A stretch of DNA of 64,000 nt from Martinezella lusitana (GTDB lineage Bacteria > Pseudomonadota > Alphaproteobacteria > Rhizobiales > Rhizobiaceae), in the NCBI RefSeq assembly GCF_014207095.1, contig NZ_JACHBG010000005.1, forward strand, positions 248,001 through 312,000, in the 5' to 3' direction. Position 1 is the first letter of the stretch. Each line of letters begins with the position of its first letter. The position numbers and the translations under genes were made by a program. Shown one piece after another: positions 36,860 to 44,638 of the stretch. Under the pieces are notes generated by a model. It ran no database searches, was not told where the DNA came from, and saw only the letters and a program-made list of their open reading frames with translations.

Positions 36860-37845
36860 CGTTGATCCGCGGAGGTAGCGGAAACAAGAATTGTATGGCC
36901 GACTACATTCTGCAGCCAGCGGATGCCGGCGGCGCGCATGGCAGTCGCCGCAAAGCCGGCGCGCTGACCAACATCTTCAAGACCCCGCCCCCTCGCCAAC
37001 GGATCGAAAATGAGCGCAGGCCAGATCGGCTCGTCCCATACGACAGGTAAATAAGAGTCCCACAGATAGTCAGGGAGCGGCTCAAAGCGCACCGCAGATA
37101 CATCCAGTTGATGTGCTTCACACAATGCGCGGAAGCTCCGCTCGGTCCAACGTGTCGTATGATGAGGCGGCACCTCGGTCAGCGCCCGCGGGAACGCCCG
37201 TATTGGTCCTTCGGAATTGGGAGTGGTGATGACGAACGTCCCACCCGGCCGCAACAGCGGCAAAAAGGTCTCGATGAAAGTCACTGGGTTATCGACATGC
37301 TCCAGCACCTGCATCATGCAAATCGCGTCGAACTGCAGCGGAGCGCCATCCGCTGTAGCGAAAGCCGCAGGATCGACCGGCAATGTGCCATAGCCACGTT
37401 TGGCGAGATCGAGCAGCAACTGCTCATTCAGCTCGTATCCGAACAGCGAAGCTTCCGGAAGCCGCGCCTTCAGATAGTCGAGAAACAGACCTGAGCCGCA
37501 GCCAACGTCAAGAATCGAGCGCGCGCCCGCCTTCTCGATCTCGCTGGCGGCAGCGTCGAATTCCCATTTGTCATTGTTGTAATAGTCGACAGCGGCAATC
37601 GCCTGATAGAAATTCGAAGTACCAGCCACGATGGGATGAAACTGACCAAAACCACACGCGTCACATGTGTATAGTGTAACTGGCCTATCGCCCACCGATC
37701 GATAATCGTCCCATACTTCAGGCTTCAGCTGTTCCGGGATAGCCGCCTGCCACTGGTTTAGCACCTCAGGCAAGTGAATTGAGACATCGGACGGCTGGAG
37801 TGATCCGCGGCTGCAGATCGGACAGGTGCTCACGCCTTCGCTCAC
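36856..37845 (-). CDS. Class I methyltransferase with N-terminal zinc-binding cysteines
   Basis: This 329-residue protein carries two CxxC pairs (TCPICSRG near residue 8 and TCDACGFGQ near residue 60) that likely bind zinc, then a class I SAM-dependent methyltransferase core. The core shows ILDVGCGSGLFLDYLKA, FGYELNEQLLLDLAKRG, FDAICMMQVLEHVDNPV and LRPGGTFVITTPNSEG. This is the Methyltransf_23 layout found in many sugar methyltransferases of surface polysaccharide clusters. It overlaps both neighbours by 4 bp. Confidence 0.88.
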   Translation of the reverse strand: MSEGVSTCPICSRGSLQPSDVSIHLPEVLNQWQAAIPEQLKPEVWDDYRSVGDRPVTLYTCDACGFGQFHPIVAGTSNFYQAIAAVDYYNNDKWEFDAAASEIEKAGARSILDVGCGSGLFLDYLKARLPEASLFGYELNEQLLLDLAKRGYGTLPVDPAAFATADGAPLQFDAICMMQVLEHVDNPVTFIETFLPLLRPGGTFVITTPNSEGPIRAFPRALTEVPPHHTTRWTERSFRALCEAHQLDVSAVRFEPLPDYLWDSYLPVVWDEPIWPALIFDPLARGRGLEDVGQRAGFAATAMRAAGIRWLQNVVGHTILVSATSADQR

Positions 37846-38885
37846 GACGTTGCACCCGGCTTGACCCGCATCCAGAAAGCGCTCGGCTCCGACATCGGAT
37901 AGTCCTGCCGCATGCGATTGAACTCGGGGAACACCGCCAACATCCTGTCAGGGTGATTGATCATCATGTAATTCCCCGGCCAGACAATCTCGAAGCGATT
38001 GTTGTAAGTCAGGAAAGCCTGCAGGAGATACTGTTCGTTCCAGTAAAGCTGGTTCTCGAAATAGACCTTGGGATAAGGCTTGGGCATGCTGATATCATGC
38101 ACATGCACGAGCACGCCGGGCTTCAACCGCGGCAGGATTTCCAGGAACTCGTAGTGAACGTCGTTGCCGCTGCGGATCACATGGCTGGAATCGATGAACA
38201 GCATGTCGTTCTCTTCCAGTTCCTCGAAGAAGGAAACCGGCACGTCCTGCACACGCTCTGGGATCAGTTCATCGAGACCCGCATAGCCGCCCTGAAACAT
38301 TGGCCACGGGTAGGGATCGATTGATGTAACCTTGGGCCTCTGGCCCGTTTCCGCCTTGTTTCTGTCAGCCGCCGCGATCGACAGCAATGTCGAATTGCCA
38401 TTGCCGATCTCGACGATACGCTTGGGCTTGAAATGCCGGATAAGACAATAGAGGACATGGGCGTCGACAGCCATGTAGCCGCCATTGATCAGATAAAAGC
38501 CAGGCGGGTTGACCGGCCCGTCTATCGGAAAGCGCTCCCGGAATTCCGGCAGGTATTTCGGGCAGATGCTTTCCATGACTTCGAACGCCAAAGGCTCGTT
38601 CGGATCAATGCCGACCATCTCCGAAGGCTTGCCCCAGAACTCATCCAGCCTGTCGGTGTCATCCGGCACGGGAAGGTAGAAGTGCTTGCGCAGCATATGG
38701 AAGCCATGCCGATAGAAAATATCATGGCACGGATTTCCCGGTTGACCGGACATTCGTCCTGCCAGCTCTTCCGCCAGAGCGTCGGTAGAATAGCCGGACA
38801 ATCCAACCGCAGGCTTCATCAGCCCATTGACAGCGCGCAGGCGATTTCTGACGGCCCTCAGGCCGGATCGAATTCTTGTCTTCAT
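37842..38885 (-). CDS. Class I methyltransferase, Methyltransf_24-like
   Basis: This protein of about 347 residues has a basic N-terminus (KTRIRSGLRAVRNRLRAV), possibly membrane-associating, followed by a class I methyltransferase core. RIVEIGNGNSTLLSIAAADR is the SAM-binding loop; VTSIDPYPWPMF and DMLFIDSSHVIRSGNDVHYE follow, with LVHVHDISMPKPYP. The ATG at 38885 was chosen; an ATG at 38927 in the same frame would add 14 residues and overlap the upstream gene by 17 bp, and neither has a good ribosome-binding site. Substrate unknown, presumably a sugar in this polysaccharide. Confidence 0.85.
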   Translation of the reverse strand: MKTRIRSGLRAVRNRLRAVNGLMKPAVGLSGYSTDALAEELAGRMSGQPGNPCHDIFYRHGFHMLRKHFYLPVPDDTDRLDEFWGKPSEMVGIDPNEPLAFEVMESICPKYLPEFRERFPIDGPVNPPGFYLINGGYMAVDAHVLYCLIRHFKPKRIVEIGNGNSTLLSIAAADRNKAETGQRPKVTSIDPYPWPMFQGGYAGLDELIPERVQDVPVSFFEELEENDMLFIDSSHVIRSGNDVHYEFLEILPRLKPGVLVHVHDISMPKPYPKVYFENQLYWNEQYLLQAFLTYNNRFEIVWPGNYMMINHPDRMLAVFPEFNRMRQDYPMSEPSAFWMRVKPGATS

Positions 38886-38910
38886 GTGATTTGAAACGAA
38901 CCGCACGAAT

Positions 38911-41775
38911 CTATAGGCCTTGCGCATCGATCAGGCGTTCCCAAGCTGGCACGATCTGTTTGACATCGAAAGCAAGTGCGCGTTCGTAACCCTTTTCTCT
39001 AAGTTGTTGGGCAAGCCCCGGGCTGTCCATCAATGTTGATATCGCCTGTGCAAAAGCCCTTGGAGAAGCCTCGTCAACAAGCATACCGAAGTTTCCGCCA
39101 CCCAATACATCGGATGGACCAACAGGGCAATCCACCGAGACAACGGGTGTTCCACAAATCATTGCTTCGACCAAAACCAGGCCAAAAGCCTCGAAGTGGG
39201 ATGTCAATGTCAGAGCGTCGGCAGCTGCGATCCAAGGCGCCGGGTTTTCCTGCTCGCCGACCAGCGTGATGTGATTTGTAAGCCCCAGTTCCGCAATCCG
39301 CTTTTCCAAAGCAGGGCGAGCCCAGCCATCACCGACCAAAGCAAGTGAAAAATCGCGTTCGGCGTTCATCAACTCTTTGCACGCCAGGAACAGCAGTTCA
39401 TGGTTTTTTTGCGGATCAAGCCTCCCAACATGAACAAGCCGGAATCCGGACGATTTCCGGACCCAATCCTGAACGGCGGTCAAGCGCTGGAACGACAGCC
39501 TGCGGATGCGGGAGCAATCAACCGGGTTTGGAACGACATCTATGAGACCACCGCCCACCTTGAAAACGTCAACCAGATCATCCTTGCAGCCCGCAGAAGG
39601 TACGGTCACCTTCCTCGCCCCTTGGCATGCATTCGCCAGAAACCACCTCTCCGATCGGATCCTTTGTGGCTCCCTATAGATATCGTCGATGCACAAGCTT
39701 TCCATGGTGTGGAGCGAGGCAATGTAAGGAAACGAGGTTTCGGCTTGGGCCATCCACGCAGCGACGGAAGCCTCCTCCATCACAGCTATCACCACAGCGC
39801 CGGCAGGAAGATTGGCGGTTGCCTTGCCCAGGGCCTGCGCCTGAATTTGATGGTGAATGACGGACGGTATGAGACTAAGCTTTTCACCGCCCACGGAGAA
39901 GTCTGCAGGCATCTCGGCCTTTGGCGGGATGATCTGGCGCCGATGCCTCGATCGCCAGATGCCACGCAACGTCCTGCCGACTGCCAGCTTCTCGCGCAGT
40001 CGCTCGTTCAGCATTCGGTGATAGATCTTTTGTCCTATGCCTACTGCGCCGCGCATGTTTTTCACAACGACACCAGAAGTTTCGACGACCTCTTCCTGAG
40101 TGATGAGACGAAACGATGCGTGCCCAAGGTCCGGCACCGCGTTGTGCTCCTCAAACATCGTCCAGATTTCGGGCTTGTAGCGCCGGCGGTCGAGGTGCCG
40201 GGTGAGGTCAAGCACCACCCTCTCGGCGCCTCCGCCCGTGAGCACTCGCTCCAGGAAAACCACGGGCCGAACTGGTTCCTTGTCATAATTCAGAACCGCA
40301 GAAACGGCCTTCACGATCTCCTCAACATCGGAATCGCCACCCATGTCGATCGCAGCAAGTGAACCAAGCCAGGAATTGCGGCCTATACCATCGAAATAGA
40401 CGGCGAGATCGACATCTCCAAGCCAAGGCAAGGTATTCATATCAAAGCGCTCGACCGAAACCGCGGCTACGCCGCCGCGAACACTCCAGTTAGGCGTGCT
40501 GGGTTCGTTGCCTACCGCCAGAATGACAGGTCGTAAGCCAAGCGACAGAAGCTGCCTTGCAGCAATAAGGAGCGGTGCTCCGTCATCGAGGCTCCGGTTG
40601 GTCAACAGGGCAACGCGTGCTCGGTGAGAAACACCCAAGCCACTGCCTTCAACCTCGACGTTGTCAAACCGGGATAGATAATCCGACAAAGAGCGGGCAT
40701 CTGAGCCCTCGCGACCAATCCGCGCTTCCCATTCTCGCAGCGCGACGTCTACCGGGTTCACTGGTTGGTAGGCGAAGTGCCTCTCCGCTCTCGTCAGCGA
40801 GAGCGTAAGCTGCTTCCACATCCAACTCCAGTTGCTGTCGTCCGGCTCGAAGGCCATGCCGCGAACCCGATCCTCGACCAATTCACGAACAGCCGGCCAC
40901 TTGCACGGGGCTGAATATACCCATTCCAGAATGCGCAGTATGAGGGCTGGATGCACGCCCATGGCGTAGACAAATGCAGTGGCTTCGCAAGCAACGTCGA
41001 GCGCCTCGGAAACGGCTTTGAGCGCCGTCTCCTCACGCGTCAGATCCGCATGGGGAACCAGCGCCTGAAAAGGATGCTCGTTTAGAAATCGGATTGCAGC
41101 CTTGGCGGTGTCGAAATAGCAGGCTGCCGGAAATGTCTCCGAGCCCTGCTCGGCATGATTTCGGCTGATGACCGTCCATTCGGAAACAAATGTAGCCTTG
41201 TTCTTCTGCAGAAGGCGCAGCCACTGATCATAGTCTTGGGCGTAACGGAGCGCAGGGTCGAAAAAGCCGACATCTTCCCATGCCGTTCGCCTGACGCAGA
41301 TTGAAATACCGCTTACGTAATTCCGATAGAAAAGCGTGAGGATCTGATGATCTTCGACCGGCACCGGACCCCATAGATCACGCCGTTCCAGAGCTCCGGT
41401 CGCTTCCCGCAGCAGAGTGAAATACGAGAAGAAGAAACTGGATTGTGGGTGTGCCGCAATCCAGCGACGGTTGATTGAAAGCTTGTTTGGCTCGAACAGG
41501 TCGTCAGAGCTCAACCAGTGTATCCAATCGCCCGTGACATGCTGAAGCGCCGTGTTCAGCGCGCGTGCAACACCACCGTTTTCCTGGTGAATGCATTTGA
41601 TGCGGCTGTCTCTTTTTGCATATGCTTCAATGATCTCGCGCGTCGAATCGGTCGAGCCATCGTTCACGACGATAGCCTCCCAGTCAGGATCGGTCTGACT
41701 TATTATGCTTTCCAGGGCTGCGCCAATGTACTTGTCCTGGTTGTATGTCGGAACAATAATTGAATGGAATGGCAT
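38911..41775 (-). CDS. Large GT2-GT4 double glycosyltransferase
   Basis: This 954-residue protein appears to be the first gene of the 18-gene operon. Residues 1-240 form a GT2 domain (IIVPTYNQDKYIGAALESII, NDGSTDSTREII, SSDDLFEP). A helical middle (about 240-520) has no recognised motif. The C-terminal part (about 525-954) is a GT4-type domain with FLERVLTGGGAERVVLDLTR, RLVHVGRLDPQKNHELLF and SHFEAFGLVLVEAMICGTPV. Such double transferases can add two residues processively, as in O-antigen synthesis by ABC-dependent pathways. No internal stop or frameshift is needed. The Shine-Dalgarno candidate GGAG is rather far (about 13 bases) from the ATG. Confidence 0.88.
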   Translation of the reverse strand: MPFHSIIVPTYNQDKYIGAALESIISQTDPDWEAIVVNDGSTDSTREIIEAYAKRDSRIKCIHQENGGVARALNTALQHVTGDWIHWLSSDDLFEPNKLSINRRWIAAHPQSSFFFSYFTLLREATGALERRDLWGPVPVEDHQILTLFYRNYVSGISICVRRTAWEDVGFFDPALRYAQDYDQWLRLLQKNKATFVSEWTVISRNHAEQGSETFPAACYFDTAKAAIRFLNEHPFQALVPHADLTREETALKAVSEALDVACEATAFVYAMGVHPALILRILEWVYSAPCKWPAVRELVEDRVRGMAFEPDDSNWSWMWKQLTLSLTRAERHFAYQPVNPVDVALREWEARIGREGSDARSLSDYLSRFDNVEVEGSGLGVSHRARVALLTNRSLDDGAPLLIAARQLLSLGLRPVILAVGNEPSTPNWSVRGGVAAVSVERFDMNTLPWLGDVDLAVYFDGIGRNSWLGSLAAIDMGGDSDVEEIVKAVSAVLNYDKEPVRPVVFLERVLTGGGAERVVLDLTRHLDRRRYKPEIWTMFEEHNAVPDLGHASFRLITQEEVVETSGVVVKNMRGAVGIGQKIYHRMLNERLREKLAVGRTLRGIWRSRHRRQIIPPKAEMPADFSVGGEKLSLIPSVIHHQIQAQALGKATANLPAGAVVIAVMEEASVAAWMAQAETSFPYIASLHTMESLCIDDIYREPQRIRSERWFLANACQGARKVTVPSAGCKDDLVDVFKVGGGLIDVVPNPVDCSRIRRLSFQRLTAVQDWVRKSSGFRLVHVGRLDPQKNHELLFLACKELMNAERDFSLALVGDGWARPALEKRIAELGLTNHITLVGEQENPAPWIAAADALTLTSHFEAFGLVLVEAMICGTPVVSVDCPVGPSDVLGGGNFGMLVDEASPRAFAQAISTLMDSPGLAQQLREKGYERALAFDVKQIVPAWERLIDAQGL

Positions 41776-42230
41776 GCCGTTATCGTGTCTCCATTAACCT
41801 GTTTCGCCTGGAAGGCGATGCAAGCTTACTGACCGAATTTTGACTTCGATCGGGGCGCTGGACAAGCTGAACAGAAAGCTGATTGCCGTTGCGGCAGTCG
41901 AAATCTGCTGGCTATCGTCTTCACTCACCAATCTAACATGTGGCATTCCCTAGCGCGGCGGCGGGGCGCGATCAACCCATTCGCAAAAGCCGAACCGGCG
42001 GCCGCGTTGAAAGAAGGGGGTATTTTCTGATTTCGGGTCGCGCGTAGACGTCTGCAGCATCACCCATGCCACGACCCGGACTGGTTATGACTGGCCAAAT
42101 CAGGGCCGAACCGGTTCAGGCGGTGCCGACACCAAAATTGCCCAACCGTTGCAGCCAGCGTTTTGGAATATGCTATGAAATCCGATAGCAGGCTGCAGGC
42201 AGAGAGTAGACTTATCAGGTGAAATTTATT
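41776..42230. other. Gene-free stretch upstream of the polysaccharide operon
   Basis: About 455 bp between the first gene of the minus-strand polysaccharide operon and tRNA-Gln hold no convincing ORF. The operon promoter must lie here, but no clear -35/-10 pair or operator was identified. Confidence 0.5.
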
Positions 42231-42304
42231 TGGCTGGGGAACCTGGACTCGAACCAAGATTAACGGAGTCAGAGTCCGTCGTTCTACCATTGAACTATTC
42301 CCCA
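42231..42304 (-). tRNA. tRNA-Gln(CTG)
   Basis: On the minus strand a complete cloverleaf can be folded: acceptor TGGGGAA with TTCCCCA, D-loop with AATGGTAGAAC, anticodon stem ACGGA/TCCGT around the loop CTCTGAC (anticodon CTG), T-loop GGTTCGAGTCC, discriminator G and encoded CCA (42231-42233). It is 74 nt long, normal for tRNA-Gln. Confidence 0.96.
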
Positions 42305-42525
42305 ACGGCTACGAAGCAATTTTGCGTTCGCGGCGAAGGTTGCGCCTCTATAATCGAATTTGCCGCGGATGCAAATACTTTAACGCATGCCAATGCGATT
42401 TTTTGAAAGCCGGTGGCGAATGCCCCTTCTTCGCCGCGCCGGCAGCGGGGTTTCCGAATATCACGGACCATGGGCCGGGCCGGCAAGCGGCGCTTATTCT
42501 TGGCCGTCGTGAGCCAAAAGGCAGC

Positions 42526-43161
42526 TTACCAGCGCAGAAGGCGCCTGCCGAGGACATATCCTATACCCGTTACGATGGCGATCGCGATCGGATACCAGAG
42601 CAGCACGAAGAGCGGGCTGTCGTCGGTGCAATTGGAGGCATAGAACGTCGCGGCGATGCCGCTGGCGGCAAGGCCGGCGACGGCTCCGGCGACACCCGGC
42701 CGCTCCGGCGCTCCCTGGCGCAACGCAAACAAGAAGCAGGCGAGCGGGCCGATCGACAGCAGCGGTATCAGCGTCAGGCAAAAGCGGGCATTGTGCCCGA
42801 TCATCCGCGCGCTCCAGCTGTCCGCCGGCATGACGGCCAGTTCGGCGACAACAGCGGCAAGCAAGAGGATCGGTGCCGTCAGAAGCAGCCAACCCCACAA
42901 ACGCAGCGATGCCCCGGGCCGCCCGATGCGGAAGACGAGGGCGCAGGCCGTCACGGCAAGTGCGATCGTCACGACGAATTTGAACAGGAAGCGAACCGTT
43001 TCCATCGCGGTGTCGATATCGGCGCGAAAACCGATCATAGCGAAGAAGAGGCCGCCGGCGATCAGGATGCCCGCGATGACCGCCATGGTCAGGGCCTTGC
43101 CGATCCGCGTGCGGACCGGCGCATCCTGCGCCAGAAGATGGATAAGGTCATCGGTTTTCAC
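42526..43161 (-). CDS. nrsF: NrsF-family (DUF1109) membrane anti-sigma factor
   Basis: This 211-residue protein has six hydrophobic helices after a short cytoplasmic N-terminus (KTDDLIHLLAQDAPV), the NrsF/DUF1109 plan. It should hold the ECF sigma factor encoded immediately upstream at the inner membrane until stress is sensed. Two cysteines predicted near the periplasmic side, Cys128 (ARFCLTL) and Cys178 (SNCTDDSP), are 50 residues apart, the same spacing recalled for the sensing pair of Caulobacter NrsF; Cys142 is additional. The start is GTG at 43161, overlapping the sigma gene by 14 bp, with GGAG upstream. The longer ATG frame to 43188 is less likely. Confidence 0.9.
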   Translation of the reverse strand: MKTDDLIHLLAQDAPVRTRIGKALTMAVIAGILIAGGLFFAMIGFRADIDTAMETVRFLFKFVVTIALAVTACALVFRIGRPGASLRLWGWLLLTAPILLLAAVVAELAVMPADSWSARMIGHNARFCLTLIPLLSIGPLACFLFALRQGAPERPGVAGAVAGLAASGIAATFYASNCTDDSPLFVLLWYPIAIAIVTGIGYVLGRRLLRW

Positions 43162-43714
43162 TGGTCTCACTCCGATACAGGGCCGCAAGCACTTTCAGCG
43201 CGCGATGCAGCGCGACGCGCACCGCCCCTTCCGTCATCTTCAGCCGATCCGCGGTCTCCCGTACGCTCGTTCCCTCGACGGAAATCGAACGCACGATCGT
43301 CTTTTGCGGGTCCTTCAACTGCTCCAACATGCGGTCGACATCTAACCGATCCAAGGAATCGACATGCTCTTCTGCTTCGAGAACATCGATCACATCGTCG
43401 ATCGGCACATTCGCATGCCGTCCGCGCCGTCTCAGGCTGTCGATCAGCTTATTGCGGACGATCGTCGACAGCCAAGGTCCGATCGGCCGGGCCGGGTCCC
43501 AGGTTCCGCGCTTCAGGTGGATGGCAAGCAGCACCTCCTGAACCACGTCCTCGGCTTCGCTCGGCGGCGCACCGAACTGGTCGCAACGCCGGCGCGCCAT
43601 GGCGCGCAGATGCGGCGTCACCGCAGACAGGAAGCGATGGTATGCCTGCCCATCGCCGCCAATGGCGGCGCGCATCCAGACTGCCCATTCCTCTTCGCGC
43701 GCCGGATGGCCCAC
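43148..43714 (-). CDS. ECF RNA polymerase sigma factor, SigF-like
   Basis: This 188-residue sigma factor has region 2 (AEDVVQEVLLAIHLKRGTWD, then PIGPWLSTIVRNKLIDSLRR) and region 4 with the helix-turn-helix SVRETADRLKMTEGAVRVAL. N-terminal EEEWAVWMRAAIGGDGQAYH is like the SigF group linked to NrsF. It starts with GTG at 43714 behind GAGGAG. It is cotranscribed with nrsF and divergent from the DUF2282 operon. Both sides of the divergence share a GTAAC-N16-CGTA motif, so autoregulation and control of the peptide operon are expected. Confidence 0.93.
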   Translation of the reverse strand: MGHPAREEEWAVWMRAAIGGDGQAYHRFLSAVTPHLRAMARRRCDQFGAPPSEAEDVVQEVLLAIHLKRGTWDPARPIGPWLSTIVRNKLIDSLRRRGRHANVPIDDVIDVLEAEEHVDSLDRLDVDRMLEQLKDPQKTIVRSISVEGTSVRETADRLKMTEGAVRVALHRALKVLAALYRSETSENR

Positions 43715-43727
43715 CCGATATCTCCTC

Positions 43728-43753
43728 TACGCAGGACCGCAGCATTTCGTTAC
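43728..43753 (-). promoter_or_regulatory. Candidate ECF (SigF-type) promoter of the sigma/nrsF operon
   Basis: On the minus strand GTAACG (43753-43748) is separated by exactly 16 bases from CGTA (43731-43728). It mirrors the motif of the divergent operon and resembles the GTAACC-N16-CGAA consensus recalled for Caulobacter SigF. The expected start of transcription falls within or just after the GAGGAG site, only a few bases before the GTG codon, which is oddly close. Confidence 0.65.
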
Positions 43754-43882
43754 CGGCAACGGTCCTTCTTTTTCAAGTCTTTTCGGTTTCCGCACCGAAA
43801 TGGCCGATCAGCTGTCAGATCGGCCGGGACACATAGCCGGCACAGAATATTTTGAGATCGGAAAATTTTTTCGACGCGGGCT

Positions 43883-43908
43883 GTAACATCACCCGCGCCA
43901 TCTCCGTA
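43883..43908 (+). promoter_or_regulatory. Candidate ECF (SigF-type) promoter of the bufferin-like operon
   Basis: GTAACA (43883-43888), then 16 bases, then CGTA (43905-43908). Transcription would start near 43915, leaving a leader of about 45 bases before the first precursor gene at 43959. The same hexamer/spacing/tetramer occurs on the opposite strand before the sigma gene. Confidence 0.75.
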
Positions 43909-43958
43909 GACCTCGATGCAAGCCAATGACGGCTCGTATCCATCTAGGAGACAGATTC

Positions 43959-44225
43959 ATGAAGAACAGCATCATCACCCTAGCTATTGCAGGCTCGATC
44001 GCATCGGCCCTTGCATCCATCGCTGTCCCGGCATCGGCAGCCGACTCCAAGGAAAAGTGCTACGGCGTTGCGCTGAAGGGCCAAAACGATTGCGCAGCCG
44101 GCAAGCATGATTGCGCCGGCAAATCGACCATGAGCTATGATAAGATGTCCTTCAAGCTGGTTCCGACCGGCACCTGCACCTCCATGAAGACCCCGAAGGG
44201 CCACGGCTCACTGACCCCGGCCTGA
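43959..44225 (+). CDS. Bufferin-type RiPP precursor, DUF2282 (first copy)
   Basis: This 88-residue precursor has a Sec signal peptide (about residues 1-27, ending PASAAD) and a short mature part. Four cysteines are at 34 (EKCYGVALKGQ), 45 (NDCAAG), 52 (HDCAGKS) and 73 (PTGTCTS). DUF2282 proteins with this EKCYG...GQNDCA...CAG...LVP-GTC pattern are the bufferins, peptides whose cysteines are modified by an MNIO enzyme and which bind metal, copper in Caulobacter. The gene follows the ECF-type promoter, has an AGGAGA site, and is 46 bp before a second copy. The longer frame from 43926 would spoil the signal peptide. Confidence 0.9.
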   Translation: MKNSIITLAIAGSIASALASIAVPASAADSKEKCYGVALKGQNDCAAGKHDCAGKSTMSYDKMSFKLVPTGTCTSMKTPKGHGSLTPA

Positions 44226-44271
44226 TTTCAAGCCCGATCACCGATCAATCAGTTGATGTAAGGAATTTGTC

Positions 44272-44556
44272 ATGAGCAGGATTTCCGCAGTCGCCTTGGC
44301 CGCATCGGTCGCAACAGCCGTCACATTGGCCGCCGGCGTCACCACCGCCTCGGCCGCCGACGCCAAGGAAAAATGCTACGGCATCGCACTCAAGGGACAG
44401 AATGATTGCGCCGCCGGCCCCGGCACGACCTGCGCCGGCACATCGAAGATCGATTATCAGCGCAATTCGTGGAAGCTCGTTCCGGCAGGAACCTGCGAAG
44501 CGATCAAGACGCCGAACGGCCATGGCACGATGATGCAAGGTCCGGCACCTGTCTGA
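44272..44556 (+). CDS. Bufferin-type RiPP precursor, DUF2282 (second copy)
   Basis: This 94-residue paralogue of the preceding precursor has a signal peptide to about residue 29 (TTASAAD) and cysteines at 35, 46, 54 and 75 in the same four motifs. The core is nearly identical in [16 protein letters not shown], but the middle loop is [18 protein letters not shown] instead of KHDCAGKSTMSYDKMSF, and the C-terminal tail is longer (TMMQGPAPV). AAGGA precedes the ATG by seven bases. Two precursors sharing one modification enzyme may give peptides with different metal affinity. Being the second precursor, it lies directly before a hairpin and the enzyme gene. Confidence 0.9.
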   Translation: MSRISAVALAASVATAVTLAAGVTTASAADAKEKCYGIALKGQNDCAAGPGTTCAGTSKIDYQRNSWKLVPAGTCEAIKTPNGHGTMMQGPAPV

Positions 44557-44572
44557 CCAAACGCGTTGACGC

Positions 44573-44601
44573 AGGGTGGCGCACGGTCCCCGCGCCGCCC
44601 T
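44573..44601 (+). promoter_or_regulatory. Hairpin between precursor and enzyme genes
   Basis: AGGGTGGCGC and GCGCCGCCCT can pair over 10 bp (one T-G wobble) with a nine-base loop, followed by a pyrimidine-rich TCCTTCC but no real T-run. In RiPP operons such a structure often lowers enzyme expression relative to precursor, or marks a processing site. Attenuation is inferred, not shown. Confidence 0.5.
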
Positions 44602-44638
44602 CCTTCCACGATCGAGCCCATCCGAACGGAGGCCTGCC

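Noticed and set aside
42060..42305. Minus-strand ORF starting MGNSSMVERRTLTPLILVRV
   Set aside because: It is the translation of the tRNA-Gln gene, a well-known false ORF.
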